Shown: positions 57,095 to 64,000 of the stretch, in pieces
Layout of the letters: each line of letters starts with the position of its first letter
Numbering within the stretch: position 1 is the first letter of the stretch
Assembly: GCF_012641515.1 (NCBI RefSeq)
Contig: NZ_JABAHY010000009.1
Span: forward strand, 62,001-126,000
Length of the DNA: 64,000 nt
Origin: Nesterenkonia sedimenti
GTDB taxonomy: Bacteria > Actinomycetota > Actinomycetes > Actinomycetales > Micrococcaceae
Reading direction: 5' to 3'
The notes under the pieces: model-generated
Seen by the model: only the letters and a program-made list of their open reading frames with translations
Told to the model about the DNA's origin: nothing
The model's database searches: none
Translations under genes and position numbers: made by a program

Positions 57095-58768
57095 ATGAAC
57101 GCTGAACTGATGAGCAAGAACCCCAGCAGCTCATCCTGGGGCCCCCGGGCAGTAGCCGGAGCCGCCGCCTTGGCCCTACTGCTCAGCGGCTGCGCATCAG
57201 AGGGCGGCAGTGATGAGGACCCCACCGATGAGGGAGCCACGGCCGAGGCCGATGCCGAAGGCACCGAGGAGGACTCCTCGCCGGACGAGGAAGCCGCCGA
57301 CGTCGAAGACGAGGTGGACGACGAGGCCTTTGCCGACCACCAGCCCCCGGAGCATTTCCCTGCTGAACCGCTGGAGGGGCTGGATGCCTTCTACGACCAG
57401 GAGATCCAGTGGGAGGAATGTGAGGGTTCCCGGCACTGCGGCAGCGTAGAGGTCCCGCTGGACTATGACCAGCCCGATGGTGAGACCATCGAGATTACCT
57501 TCGTCTCAGACTCCTTGGATGAGGATCTCCCGTTCATGCTGATCAACCCCGGCGGGCCCGGCTCTTCCGGATATGACATGGTCGCCGAACAGCTGAACTT
57601 CCTCTTCAGCTCCGAGCTGCGCGATGCCTATAACATCGTCGGATTCGACCCCCGAGGGGTGGATCGCTCTGCTCCGGTGGAGTGCATGACCGATGAGGAA
57701 TACGACATCTGGAACCAGATGACCGGGGACGAGACATGGGATGAGCCCCTGGAGGCAGAACTCACCGAGGATCTCAGCACTGAGTCCGCCATCATGGATC
57801 TGTGCATCGAGCGCAGCGGTGAGATCCTCGAACACGCCGACACGATCTCCGCAGCTCGGGATATGGATATCCTCCGCTCAGCACTGGATCAGGAGCAGCT
57901 GCACTACTTCGGCATGTCCTACGGCACCAAGCTGGGACTGGCCTACGGTGAGCTCTTCCCCGAACGGGTCGGGCGCTTCACCCTCGATGCCGTGATGGAT
58001 GTAACCCTTCCCCGGACCGGAATCTCTGAGGATCAGATCAACGGCTTCGAACGTCAGCTCCACGAATTCGCCGAGTGGTGCGCTGAGGAGACAGAGGAGT
58101 GCCCCATCCCCGGTGATGCCTCCGATGTCTTCAGCGGGATCTCCGATCTGCTCACCGAGATCGAGAACGAGCCCTACCTGGAGGCCAGCGACGGCCGGCA
58201 TATCACCGTCACCACAGTGGTCACCGGAATCACCACCACCATGTACCTCGACGGCGGACAGCAGATCCTGCTCCAGGGGCTGACCGAATGGATCGAAGAC
58301 GGCGACCCCGAGCTCTTCCAGACCGTTGCTGACCTGCAGCACGGCCGTGAGGAAGATGGCAGCTACGACTTCATCACCACCTGGCCATTCCAGACCATCA
58401 TGTGCCTGGACTACCCCCTGGAGGAGGAATCAGGTGCAGGCCACCTGGGAGTGCAGGAGACCAATTTGCTGGAGCCTTATATGATCGGTTCCACTGACTT
58501 CTGCGCACAGCTTCCCGCTGAGCCTCAGGGTGAGCCCTGGGAACCCAGTGCTGACCTCCCCGAGATGCTGCTGCTGGGCGGAACCCAGGATGCAGCCACC
58601 CCGGTGGAGTGGGCTGAGCACATCCACGAGCTGCTGCCGAACTCCTCCCTGCTGGTCCTCGACGGCGAAGGTCACATCTCCTACCGGCCCGGTGAGGACT
58701 GCGTGATTGAGCACGTCGATGACTACATGATCAATGGTGAGCTCTTCGAGGGCCGGCAGGACTGCTGA
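57095..58768 (+). CDS. Alpha/beta hydrolase lipoprotein, tripeptidyl aminopeptidase-like
   Basis: 557 residues. Lipobox LSGC gives C33, followed by an acidic linker of about 60 residues. The catalytic core has LINPGGPGSSGYDMV (oxyanion hole), FDPRGVDRSAPVEC, the nucleophile elbow GMSYGTKLG (S275), a helical lid, and near the C-terminus LGGTQDAATP (Asp) and DGEGHISYRPGEDCV (His). This is the layout of the secreted SlpD/TAP-like peptidase group of actinobacteria, which cut short peptides from the N-terminus. On the outer surface it would supply peptides to the binding lipoproteins. No partner gene adjoins; tRNA-Thr follows. Confidence 0.92.
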   Translation: MNAELMSKNPSSSSWGPRAVAGAAALALLLSGCASEGGSDEDPTDEGATAEADAEGTEEDSSPDEEAADVEDEVDDEAFADHQPPEHFPAEPLEGLDAFYDQEIQWEECEGSRHCGSVEVPLDYDQPDGETIEITFVSDSLDEDLPFMLINPGGPGSSGYDMVAEQLNFLFSSELRDAYNIVGFDPRGVDRSAPVECMTDEEYDIWNQMTGDETWDEPLEAELTEDLSTESAIMDLCIERSGEILEHADTISAARDMDILRSALDQEQLHYFGMSYGTKLGLAYGELFPERVGRFTLDAVMDVTLPRTGISEDQINGFERQLHEFAEWCAEETEECPIPGDASDVFSGISDLLTEIENEPYLEASDGRHITVTTVVTGITTTMYLDGGQQILLQGLTEWIEDGDPELFQTVADLQHGREEDGSYDFITTWPFQTIMCLDYPLEEESGAGHLGVQETNLLEPYMIGSTDFCAQLPAEPQGEPWEPSADLPEMLLLGGTQDAATPVEWAEHIHELLPNSSLLVLDGEGHISYRPGEDCVIEHVDDYMINGELFEGRQDC

Positions 58769-58850
58769 GGCCCCAGATCGCGCCGATCAAGTAGCGCATA
58801 GGCGACGCCGGGCGGTAAAGTAACTGAGCGCGCCCGCCCGGCGGACGCCC

Positions 58851-58923
58851 GCCTCCTTAGCTCAGCTGGTAGAGCATTCCACTCGTAATGGAAAGGTCGT
58901 CGGTTCAAATCCGATAGGAGGCT
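58851..58923 (+). tRNA. tRNA-Thr, anticodon CGT
   Basis: A 73-base cloverleaf. The acceptor stem is GCCTCCT against AGGAGGC, the D-arm begins TAGCTCAGCTGGTAGAGCA, the anticodon arm is TTCCA-CTCGTAA-TGGAA with CGT at 58884-58886, and the T-arm carries GGTTCAAATCC. CCA is not encoded. It reads ACG codons. Confidence 0.95.
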
Positions 58924-59197
58924 CTGTGCTGGTCCCGCGGCCGCGTACACGCCGCGGCCGCTCTCGCCCGGCAAAGCTTTGCCGGGCTTCGCGCCTTGAA
59001 GTCGCTGCCTCGTTCGCTTCGCTCACTTGCAGCTCATTGGTACTGGGCTGCAATTGATACTTCCACCTCGCCCATCCTTCTTAACGTCATAGCTAGCCCA
59101 TTTCCCTCGCCCGCAGCTCATCGGCGCTTTCCGGGCCTTTCGCACTAGCCTTCGGTAGCCACTGCGCTTCGCTTATTCGCGGCTCAGAGGCCTGCCC
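58924..59197. other. Noncoding stretch after tRNA-Thr with palindrome and imperfect repeats
   Basis: I see no gene here. It holds GC-rich inverted repeats, including the perfect 20-bp palindrome at 58967-58986 (CCCGGCAAAGC then GCTTTGCCGGG, sharing the central GC), and two imperfect direct repeats of about 22 bp at 59015-59036 and 59165-59186 (CGCTTCGCT then GCTCA). The first part can act as a tRNA terminator. No integrase or att-like copy of the tRNA end was found. Confidence 0.6.
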
Positions 59198-59632
59198 TCA
59201 GTCTGTTTCGGCGGTTGCGAGGCAGTCCAGGACTTGTTGGGCTCGGTGGAGCACTGCTTCGATCTCCCCGTGCTGCAGCCGCACCATGGCAGCTGCCTCG
59301 GCAGTGGTCGCCAGGTGATTCGCCGCTCGAGAGAGCCCTGAATGGATGGCACTGGCCCCAGCGGGCACCTGCATCTCCACGGCAGGAAACTGCGCATGGG
59401 CATCCCGACAGATCGCGTAGACCCGAGGAAGCTGGTCGGCGAGGTCATTGCCGATCAGCACCAGCCTGTTATAGACCTCGTCATCGGAGACTCCCTCTAC
59501 GATCTGGTGATAACGGTCCAGACCGCGGACATACCGGTCATGGGCCTGACGCCAGAGTCCTTCGCCGAGGTCCTTCTGGATCTGTTTGGCCCGGGCCTGT
59601 TTGACTCGGCGCCTTCGGGAGAACAGCTTCAT
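59198..59632 (-). CDS. Hypothetical helical protein
   Basis: 144 residues from ATG at 59632, with GGAG six bases before it. The first residues are very basic (KLFSRRRRVKQARAK). The remainder has the periodicity of long helices: DRYVRGLDRYHQIVEGV, YNRLVLIGNDLADQLPRVYAICRDAHAQ and RAANHLATTAEAAAMVRLQH. No domain is recognised. A bundle fold or a DNA/RNA-associated role is possible but unsupported. It lies between two tRNA genes that point the other way. Confidence 0.65.
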   Translation of the reverse strand: MKLFSRRRRVKQARAKQIQKDLGEGLWRQAHDRYVRGLDRYHQIVEGVSDDEVYNRLVLIGNDLADQLPRVYAICRDAHAQFPAVEMQVPAGASAIHSGLSRAANHLATTAEAAAMVRLQHGEIEAVLHRAQQVLDCLATAETD

Positions 59633-59730
59633 AGTGGGCTCCAGTCTACGGTCCCCAACCGGGCCCAATGCGACAAGACCCTGACATGCACCCAGAGATC
59701 AGTCAGGCGCTGATACCATTGTCTGGTTCA

Positions 59731-59823
59731 GGAAGCGTGGCAGAGTGGACGAATGCACACGACTTGAAATCGTGCGGGCAAGCGATCCTTGTCCCGCGGG
59801 TTCGAATCCCGCCGCTTCCGCCA
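59731..59823 (+). tRNA. tRNA-Ser, anticodon TGA
   Basis: A class II tRNA, 90 bases plus encoded CCA. The acceptor stem is GGAAGCG against CGCTTCC, the anticodon arm is CACGA-CTTGAAA-TCGTG with TGA at 59765-59767, and there is a long variable arm (GGGCAAGCGATCCTTGTCCC). The T-arm has GGTTCGAATCC. It reads UCA and UCG codons. Confidence 0.95.
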
Positions 59824-59847
59824 AGAGAAACGCCGGCCCCACCGGGC

Positions 59848-60669
59848 TCAGTTCTGGTTCTTGAAAACGGTGAGGAACCGGTGGGCTTCCTCCGCAGTCA
59901 GCGGGGAATTGGCCGCCAGCAGCTCGGCAGCCTGATCCACGTGGTCATCGCGCAGCAGGGCGTAGAGCTGATCATGGACCCAGGGCTCGAGGTCCTCATG
60001 GGAGAGGGTGATCTTCTCCTCACCGCGCTGGACCTCCAGATGGAAACCAGCCTGTTCCTCCTCCGCTGACCAGTCCTCCGGGATGGTCAGCTCACTGTCC
60101 GGATCAAAGCCGGATGCCTCCATCAGCTCCCGGGCCCGGGCGTCGAGGTCGTCCTCATCCGGGGATTCGGGCTTCTGACCACCGGGGATATCCGGGACCT
60201 GCTGGTCATTCTCACCCAGGATCTCCCCCGTATTGGGATCGGCCTCGGCCAGCGGTCCCTCCTCCTGGGGACCGGATGCATCGGAGCGGACCTCGTCGAT
60301 GGCGTCCTCGAGGTACTCGTCCTCGACCTCGCCGTCGTTGTTGAGGTTGAAGCCCTGCTCGAATTTGATCTCCGAGGGGGCCGGCTGCGGGTAGCGGAAC
60401 AGCGCCTGAATTCCCACCAGGCAGTCCTGGATGGGCGCCCCGGTGGCCTGACGGAAAATCATCAGGGCACGCTTGGCGTCCTCGGCCGCTATCGCCCGGT
60501 AGACCTCCTTATGCTGGTCATCGCTCAGCGCCAGGGCAGCGTTCCGAGCGGTCTCCGGGGTTACCTCCTCCTGCATCCGGGTGTGCATCTTCTGCGCCTG
60601 GCGCTGCATGAACACACGCACGCCCAGAAAGATCAGCACGCCGAGAGCCAGAACCATCAGGATCTCCAT
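59848..60669 (-). CDS. Hypothetical membrane-anchored acidic protein
   Basis: 273 residues. Residues about 3-20 form a single N-terminal transmembrane helix (LMVLALGVLIFLGVRVF), followed by a basic patch. DDQHKEVYRAIAAEDAKRALMIFRQATGAPIQDCLVGI is a helical unit that resembles the C-terminal fold of ribosomal L7/L12 type proteins. A disordered, acidic middle (about 120-200) precedes a second helical unit: HDQLYALLRDDHVDQAAELLAANSPLTAEEAHRFL. The two units look like weak repeats. No function can be named. Its start is divergent from manB. Confidence 0.7.
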   Translation of the reverse strand: MEILMVLALGVLIFLGVRVFMQRQAQKMHTRMQEEVTPETARNAALALSDDQHKEVYRAIAAEDAKRALMIFRQATGAPIQDCLVGIQALFRYPQPAPSEIKFEQGFNLNNDGEVEDEYLEDAIDEVRSDASGPQEEGPLAEADPNTGEILGENDQQVPDIPGGQKPESPDEDDLDARARELMEASGFDPDSELTIPEDWSAEEEQAGFHLEVQRGEEKITLSHEDLEPWVHDQLYALLRDDHVDQAAELLAANSPLTAEEAHRFLTVFKNQN

Positions 60670-60694
60670 GCCCGCTAGTCTACGTGACCTGCAA

Positions 60695-60700
60695 TAGAGT
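60695..60700 (+). promoter_or_regulatory. -10-like element directly before a GTG start (probable leaderless mRNA)
   Basis: TAGAGT ends 7 bp before the GTG at 60708 and no ribosome-binding site lies between. If transcription begins 6-8 bases after the element, the mRNA starts at the GTG itself. Leaderless mRNAs are common in actinobacteria. Confidence 0.45.
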
Positions 60701-60707
60701 GTTAGTT

Positions 60708-62111
60708 GTGACTATTGAGCTCAAAGACTCGTTCAAGGCCTACGATGTCCGCGGCATCGTCGGCCAAACCATCACTGCTGAGAGTGTGCGGGCAGTCGGT
60801 GCCGCATTCGTCGACACGCTCAGCCTCTCCGGGCAGAAACTGCTGGTCGGCGGGGATATGCGGGACTCCTCGGAGGAGTTCATCACCGCCTTCACCGAGG
60901 GTGCGACCCGGCGTGGGGCCCATGTCACCCAGCTGGGGCTGATCTCCACCGATATGCTCTACTTCGCCTCCGGGAAGCTGGATGCCCCCGGGGTGATGTT
61001 CACTGCCAGCCATAACCCGGCTGAGTACAACGGGATGAAGATGTCCAAGGCCGGTGCCGTCCCGCTCAGCGCCGATACCGGACTCGAAGAGATCCGCGAG
61101 GCAGCCCAGGCCTACCTCAACTCCGATGAGATCCCCCAGGCCGACACAATCGGAAACATCGACGACGCCGACCTCCTGACCGATTACGCCGAGTACCTGC
61201 GCTCCCTGGTGGACCTCACCGCGATCCGGCCGCTGAAAGTTGTCGTCGATGCCGGAAACGGCATGGCCGGAATGACCACGCCGGCAGTCCTGGGCGATGA
61301 GCGGCTTTCCGCCCTCCCCCTGGAGATTGAGCCCCTCTACTTTGAACTCGATGGGACTTTCCCGAATCACCCGGCCAATCCCCTGGAGCCGGAGAACCTC
61401 CGGGACCTGCAGAAGGCCGTAGTCGACCATGGCGCGGATATCGGGCTGGCCTTCGACGGCGACGCCGACCGCTGCTTCGTCATCGATGAGTTGGGTGAGC
61501 CGGTCTCTCCCTCCGCGGTGACCGCCCTGGTGGCCCGCCGAGAGCTCGCCCGGGCAAAGGCCAGCGGTGAGACCGAGCCGGTTATCATCCATAACCTGAT
61601 CACCTCCAAGGCTGTCCCGGAGCTGGTCACCGCCGAGGGCGGCCGCGCGGTGGAGACCCGCGTGGGGCACTCCTTCATCAAAGCGGTGATGGCCGAAGAG
61701 TCAGCAGTCTTCGGTGGCGAGCACTCTGCCCATTACTACTTCCGGGACTTCTGGAACGCCGATACCGGGATGCTGGCGGCCCTGCATGTGCTGGCCGCCC
61801 TGGGTGAGCAGGATCTGGGGCTCAACGAGCTGGCTGCCGAGTACAACCCCTACTCGGCCTCCGGGGAGATCAATTCCAAAGTGGAGGATAAGACCGGTGC
61901 CATGGAGAAGGTCGTTGAGGCCTTCGCCGACCGACAGGTCACGGTCTCCCGTCTGGATGGGGTCACCGTCTCCGGGCAGGACGGCAGCTGGTGGTTCAAC
62001 CTGCGGCCCTCCAATACCGAACCCTTCCTGCGCTATAACGGTGAGGCCCATACCGCCGAGCAGATGGCCACTATTCGTGATGAGGTCCTGAACCTGGTCC
62101 GCAGCAGCTGA
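60708..62111 (+). CDS. manB: Phosphomannomutase/phosphoglucomutase
   Basis: 467 residues from GTG at 60708. The alpha-D-phosphohexomutase motifs are in order: KAYDVRGIVGQT at the N-terminus, TASHNPAEYNGMKM with the phospho-Ser, FDGDADRCFVIDE as the Mg site, GGEHSAHYYFRDFW for sugar binding, and RPSNTEPFLRYNGEAH for phosphate binding. It supplies mannose-1-phosphate for GDP-mannose and cell-envelope glycans. An extension to 60684 would overlap the promoter. It stops 11 bp before the convergent siderophore-permease stop. Confidence 0.93.
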   Translation: MTIELKDSFKAYDVRGIVGQTITAESVRAVGAAFVDTLSLSGQKLLVGGDMRDSSEEFITAFTEGATRRGAHVTQLGLISTDMLYFASGKLDAPGVMFTASHNPAEYNGMKMSKAGAVPLSADTGLEEIREAAQAYLNSDEIPQADTIGNIDDADLLTDYAEYLRSLVDLTAIRPLKVVVDAGNGMAGMTTPAVLGDERLSALPLEIEPLYFELDGTFPNHPANPLEPENLRDLQKAVVDHGADIGLAFDGDADRCFVIDELGEPVSPSAVTALVARRELARAKASGETEPVIIHNLITSKAVPELVTAEGGRAVETRVGHSFIKAVMAEESAVFGGEHSAHYYFRDFWNADTGMLAALHVLAALGEQDLGLNELAAEYNPYSASGEINSKVEDKTGAMEKVVEAFADRQVTVSRLDGVTVSGQDGSWWFNLRPSNTEPFLRYNGEAHTAEQMATIRDEVLNLVRSS

Positions 62112-62122
62112 GGTAACGCCGT

Positions 62123-64000
62123 TCACCTGACGGCTCGGGTGGAGCGTTTCAGCAGCCAGAGCAGATAGGGCGGACCGATGATCGCGACCATCAGACCGGC
62201 AGGCAGCTGGTCGGGGGCGATCACGGTGCGGCCGAAGGTATCGGAGACCGAGACTAGGGCTGCTCCCAGCAGTGCGGAGGTGGGCAGGAACCAGCGGTGT
62301 TCGCGTCCCACCAGCATCCGGGCCATATGGGGTGCGGCCAGCCCCACGAAGGCGATGACGCCGATGCCGACCACAGCGGCTGCCGAGAGCAGCACCGCCA
62401 GCACTAGGGCTGTGGAGCGCACCACCGGCACTGAGACGCCCAGCATCCGCGGGGTGATGTCATCGATGCTGATCAGATCCAGTTCGCGGCGCATCAGCAG
62501 CACTACCGGGATGCTCAGCAGCAGGATCACCAGCATCGGCCCCAGATCTGACCAGGAGGCTCCGAAGGTGGAACCGCCCAGGAAGGAGATGGCCATCGCC
62601 TGGTTATAGGGATTGGTGGAGGAGATCAGCAGCTGGGTGACGGCCTGGGCTGCAGTCATCACGCCGATGCCGACCAGCACCACCTTCTCCGGTGAGCTGC
62701 CGCGGCCACCGGCCAGGGCGAAGACCACGATGCCGGCCAGGATGGCACCGACAGCCGCACCTGCGGACATGGTCCAGGCCGAGGAGCTGAACAGGATCAG
62801 TGAGATCACCGCCCCGGCACCGCCTGAGGCGGCCACACCGAGGATCCCGGGATCGGCCAGGGGGTTGCGGGTGACGGTCTGGACCAGAGCGCCGGCTATG
62901 GCCAGCACGGCCCCGGCCAGCAGTGCCGCGGCCACCCGGGGTGCACGGAAGTCCAGAGTCACTTCGATGGCTCGGGCGGCCTCGCCGGTCAGCCAGAGGG
63001 AGAGATCGCCCAGGCGCAGCCACCAGTCCCCCAGCAGCATGGCCACTGCGGCCAGAATCAGCAGCAGCGCACCACAGCCGATGAGCACGCCCACCCGCCG
63101 GGTCAGGCTCAGCCCGCTGGGCAGCGGCAGTGCAGAGATCTCCTGGTTGCCCCCGGCGCTGCGCATCCGCAGGGCCAGCACCACCAGGAAGACTGCACCC
63201 ACCAGGGAGGTCACCACCCCGGTGGGGATGCCCACCGAGAGATTGGGGTCTGCGAAGGCTGCCACCGCCGCCCGGACACCGACATCAGCGCCGATGACGA
63301 TCAGCCCTCCGGCCAGCCCCGAGCCTGCCAGAGCCCAGGAGAAGCGGCCCAGGCGGATCACACGGGTTGAGAGCAGTCGGATGATCGCTGGAGCGCAGAG
63401 TCCCACGAAGCCCAGTGGTCCCACCATGGTCACCGCGCAGGCGGAGAGCACCACCGAGCAGATCAGCAGTCCGGCCCGGACTCCGGCAACCCGCACGCCC
63501 ATGGACTGGGCCGTATCGGAGCCCAGGGAGAGCACATCGGTACTGCGGGCCAGGAAGATCAGTGCCACCACTGCGGCGGCCACCAACGGCAGCAGGGGCA
63601 GCAGCCCGGAGAGTCCGGCGAGGTTCAGCGTGCCCGCACCCCAGAGGAAGAGTCCCTGGGTGGACTGGGCGAAGAGCATCAGCAGGGCGGCGGTGACCGA
63701 GGCCAGCCCCATAGCCACCACAGTGCCGGCCAGTACCAGACGGATTGGGGCATGTTCGGAGAACCCGGCCAGGGCCAGCACGACGCCGGCGGCTGCCGCT
63801 CCGCCCAGGAAGGCCAGTCCGGCGGAGCTCAGCAGTGGCAGGGAGATACCGAAGGCCGCTACGGTGGTCAGCACTAGATGCGCTCCGGCGTTGACTGCCA
63901 GGGTGTCGGGTGAGGCCAGGGGGTTCCGCGTCATCGCCTGCAGGGCACAGCCTGCAATACCCAGGGCTGCTCCGACCACGATTCCGCCGACCAGACGCGG
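62123..64000 (-). CDS. FecCD-type siderophore ABC permease, two domains fused (FhuB-like), N-terminus beyond right edge
   Basis: At least 625 residues are visible; the reading frame stays open to 64000 (PRLVGGIVVGAALGIAGCALQ at the edge). It carries two copies of the FecCD domain. The first has ALQAMTRNPLASPDTLAVNAGA and GFVGLCAPAIIRLL; the second has LVQTVTRNPLADPGILGVAASGGAGA, VGIGVIAFVGLAAPHMARMLVG and LPAGLMVAIIGPPYLLWLL. About 18 hydrophobic segments are seen. Fused double permeases like FhuB import ferric siderophores with one binding protein and one ATPase, which must lie beyond the window. Iron control by a DtxR-like repressor is expected but no site is in view. Confidence 0.93.
   Translation of the reverse strand, partial: PRLVGGIVVGAALGIAGCALQAMTRNPLASPDTLAVNAGAHLVLTTVAAFGISLPLLSSAGLAFLGGAAAAGVVLALAGFSEHAPIRLVLAGTVVAMGLASVTAALLMLFAQSTQGLFLWGAGTLNLAGLSGLLPLLPLVAAAVVALIFLARSTDVLSLGSDTAQSMGVRVAGVRAGLLICSVVLSACAVTMVGPLGFVGLCAPAIIRLLSTRVIRLGRFSWALAGSGLAGGLIVIGADVGVRAAVAAFADPNLSVGIPTGVVTSLVGAVFLVVLALRMRSAGGNQEISALPLPSGLSLTRRVGVLIGCGALLLILAAVAMLLGDWWLRLGDLSLWLTGEAARAIEVTLDFRAPRVAAALLAGAVLAIAGALVQTVTRNPLADPGILGVAASGGAGAVISLILFSSSAWTMSAGAAVGAILAGIVVFALAGGRGSSPEKVVLVGIGVMTAAQAVTQLLISSTNPYNQAMAISFLGGSTFGASWSDLGPMLVILLLSIPVVLLMRRELDLISIDDITPRMLGVSVPVVRSTALVLAVLLSAAAVVGIGVIAFVGLAAPHMARMLVGREHRWFLPTSALLGAALVSVSDTFGRTVIAPDQLPAGLMVAIIGPPYLLWLLKRSTRAVR

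Noticed and set aside
58851-59200. Integrated element with tRNA-Thr as attachment site
   Set aside because: No integrase and no second copy of the tRNA 3' end were seen in the window.

Overview
This GC-rich window has the protein families and gene neighbourhoods of an actinobacterium, most likely a member of the Micrococcales (Micrococcaceae-like). The pointers are a SenX3-RegX3 pair divergent from phoU, a FurA-KatG pair, a monomeric NADP isocitrate dehydrogenase, a DUF2516 protein, a cell-wall protein with an LAVTG sorting motif, and GTG starts including a probable leaderless mRNA. The many surface lipoproteins with Asp/Glu-rich linkers suggest a salt-tolerant or alkali-tolerant relative, but this is inference. 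No rRNA is present, so the genus cannot be fixed.

Layout. Positions 1-10.2 kb hold a peptide/amino-acid scavenging region: an N-acyl-D-amino-acid deacylase-like amidohydrolase, a dipeptide/oligopeptide-binding lipoprotein, a YheO/DauR-type regulator, two M20 peptidases with a divergent DUF5937/ArsR-type regulator, and two broken genes (a second binding lipoprotein and an M20 carbamoylase). Positions 10.2-20.3 kb carry exonuclease III, an MFS exporter, a MacB-like ABC exporter, a DrrA-like ABC exporter with a fused double permease, and a DUF559/AbiEi-like protein. Positions 20.5-28 kb carry a beta-lactamase-fold lipoprotein, glyA-folD (one-carbon metabolism), an orphan third peptide-binding lipoprotein, a decayed ABC ATPase/permease pair and a flavin-dependent oxidoreductase.

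Positions 28.2-36.6 kb are a lipoprotein-rich stretch: three related acidic lipoproteins, an LpqF-like serine hydrolase, and two tiny lipoproteins whose mature part is almost pure Asp/Glu. It is interrupted by furA-katG (peroxide defence). Positions 36.7-45 kb carry a TreS-like GH13 enzyme with a luciferase-like partner, and a giant surface protein with five lamin-tail domains, a calcineurin-type phosphoesterase and a sorting signal, preceded by a candidate PHO box. Positions 45.3-57 kb are mostly housekeeping: icd, mgtE, purH, regX3-senX3, phoU, a disrupted VOC gene, gpmA, a DUF2516 gene, tmk and holB. Positions 57-64 kb hold a secreted peptidase-like lipoprotein, tRNA-Thr(CGU), tRNA-Ser(UGA), a phosphomannomutase and a FecCD-type siderophore permease running off the right edge.

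Themes. (1) Phosphate response: a three-unit PHO box lies between senX3 and phoU, and a two-unit box lies in front of the giant phosphoesterase. (2) Peroxide/iron: a perfect 19-bp palindrome sits at furA-katG, and a siderophore permease lies at the right end. (3) Gene decay: five genes are broken, several by internal deletions and one by a 64-bp insertion bounded by 36-bp direct repeats. I see no complete mobile element, CRISPR array or prophage.
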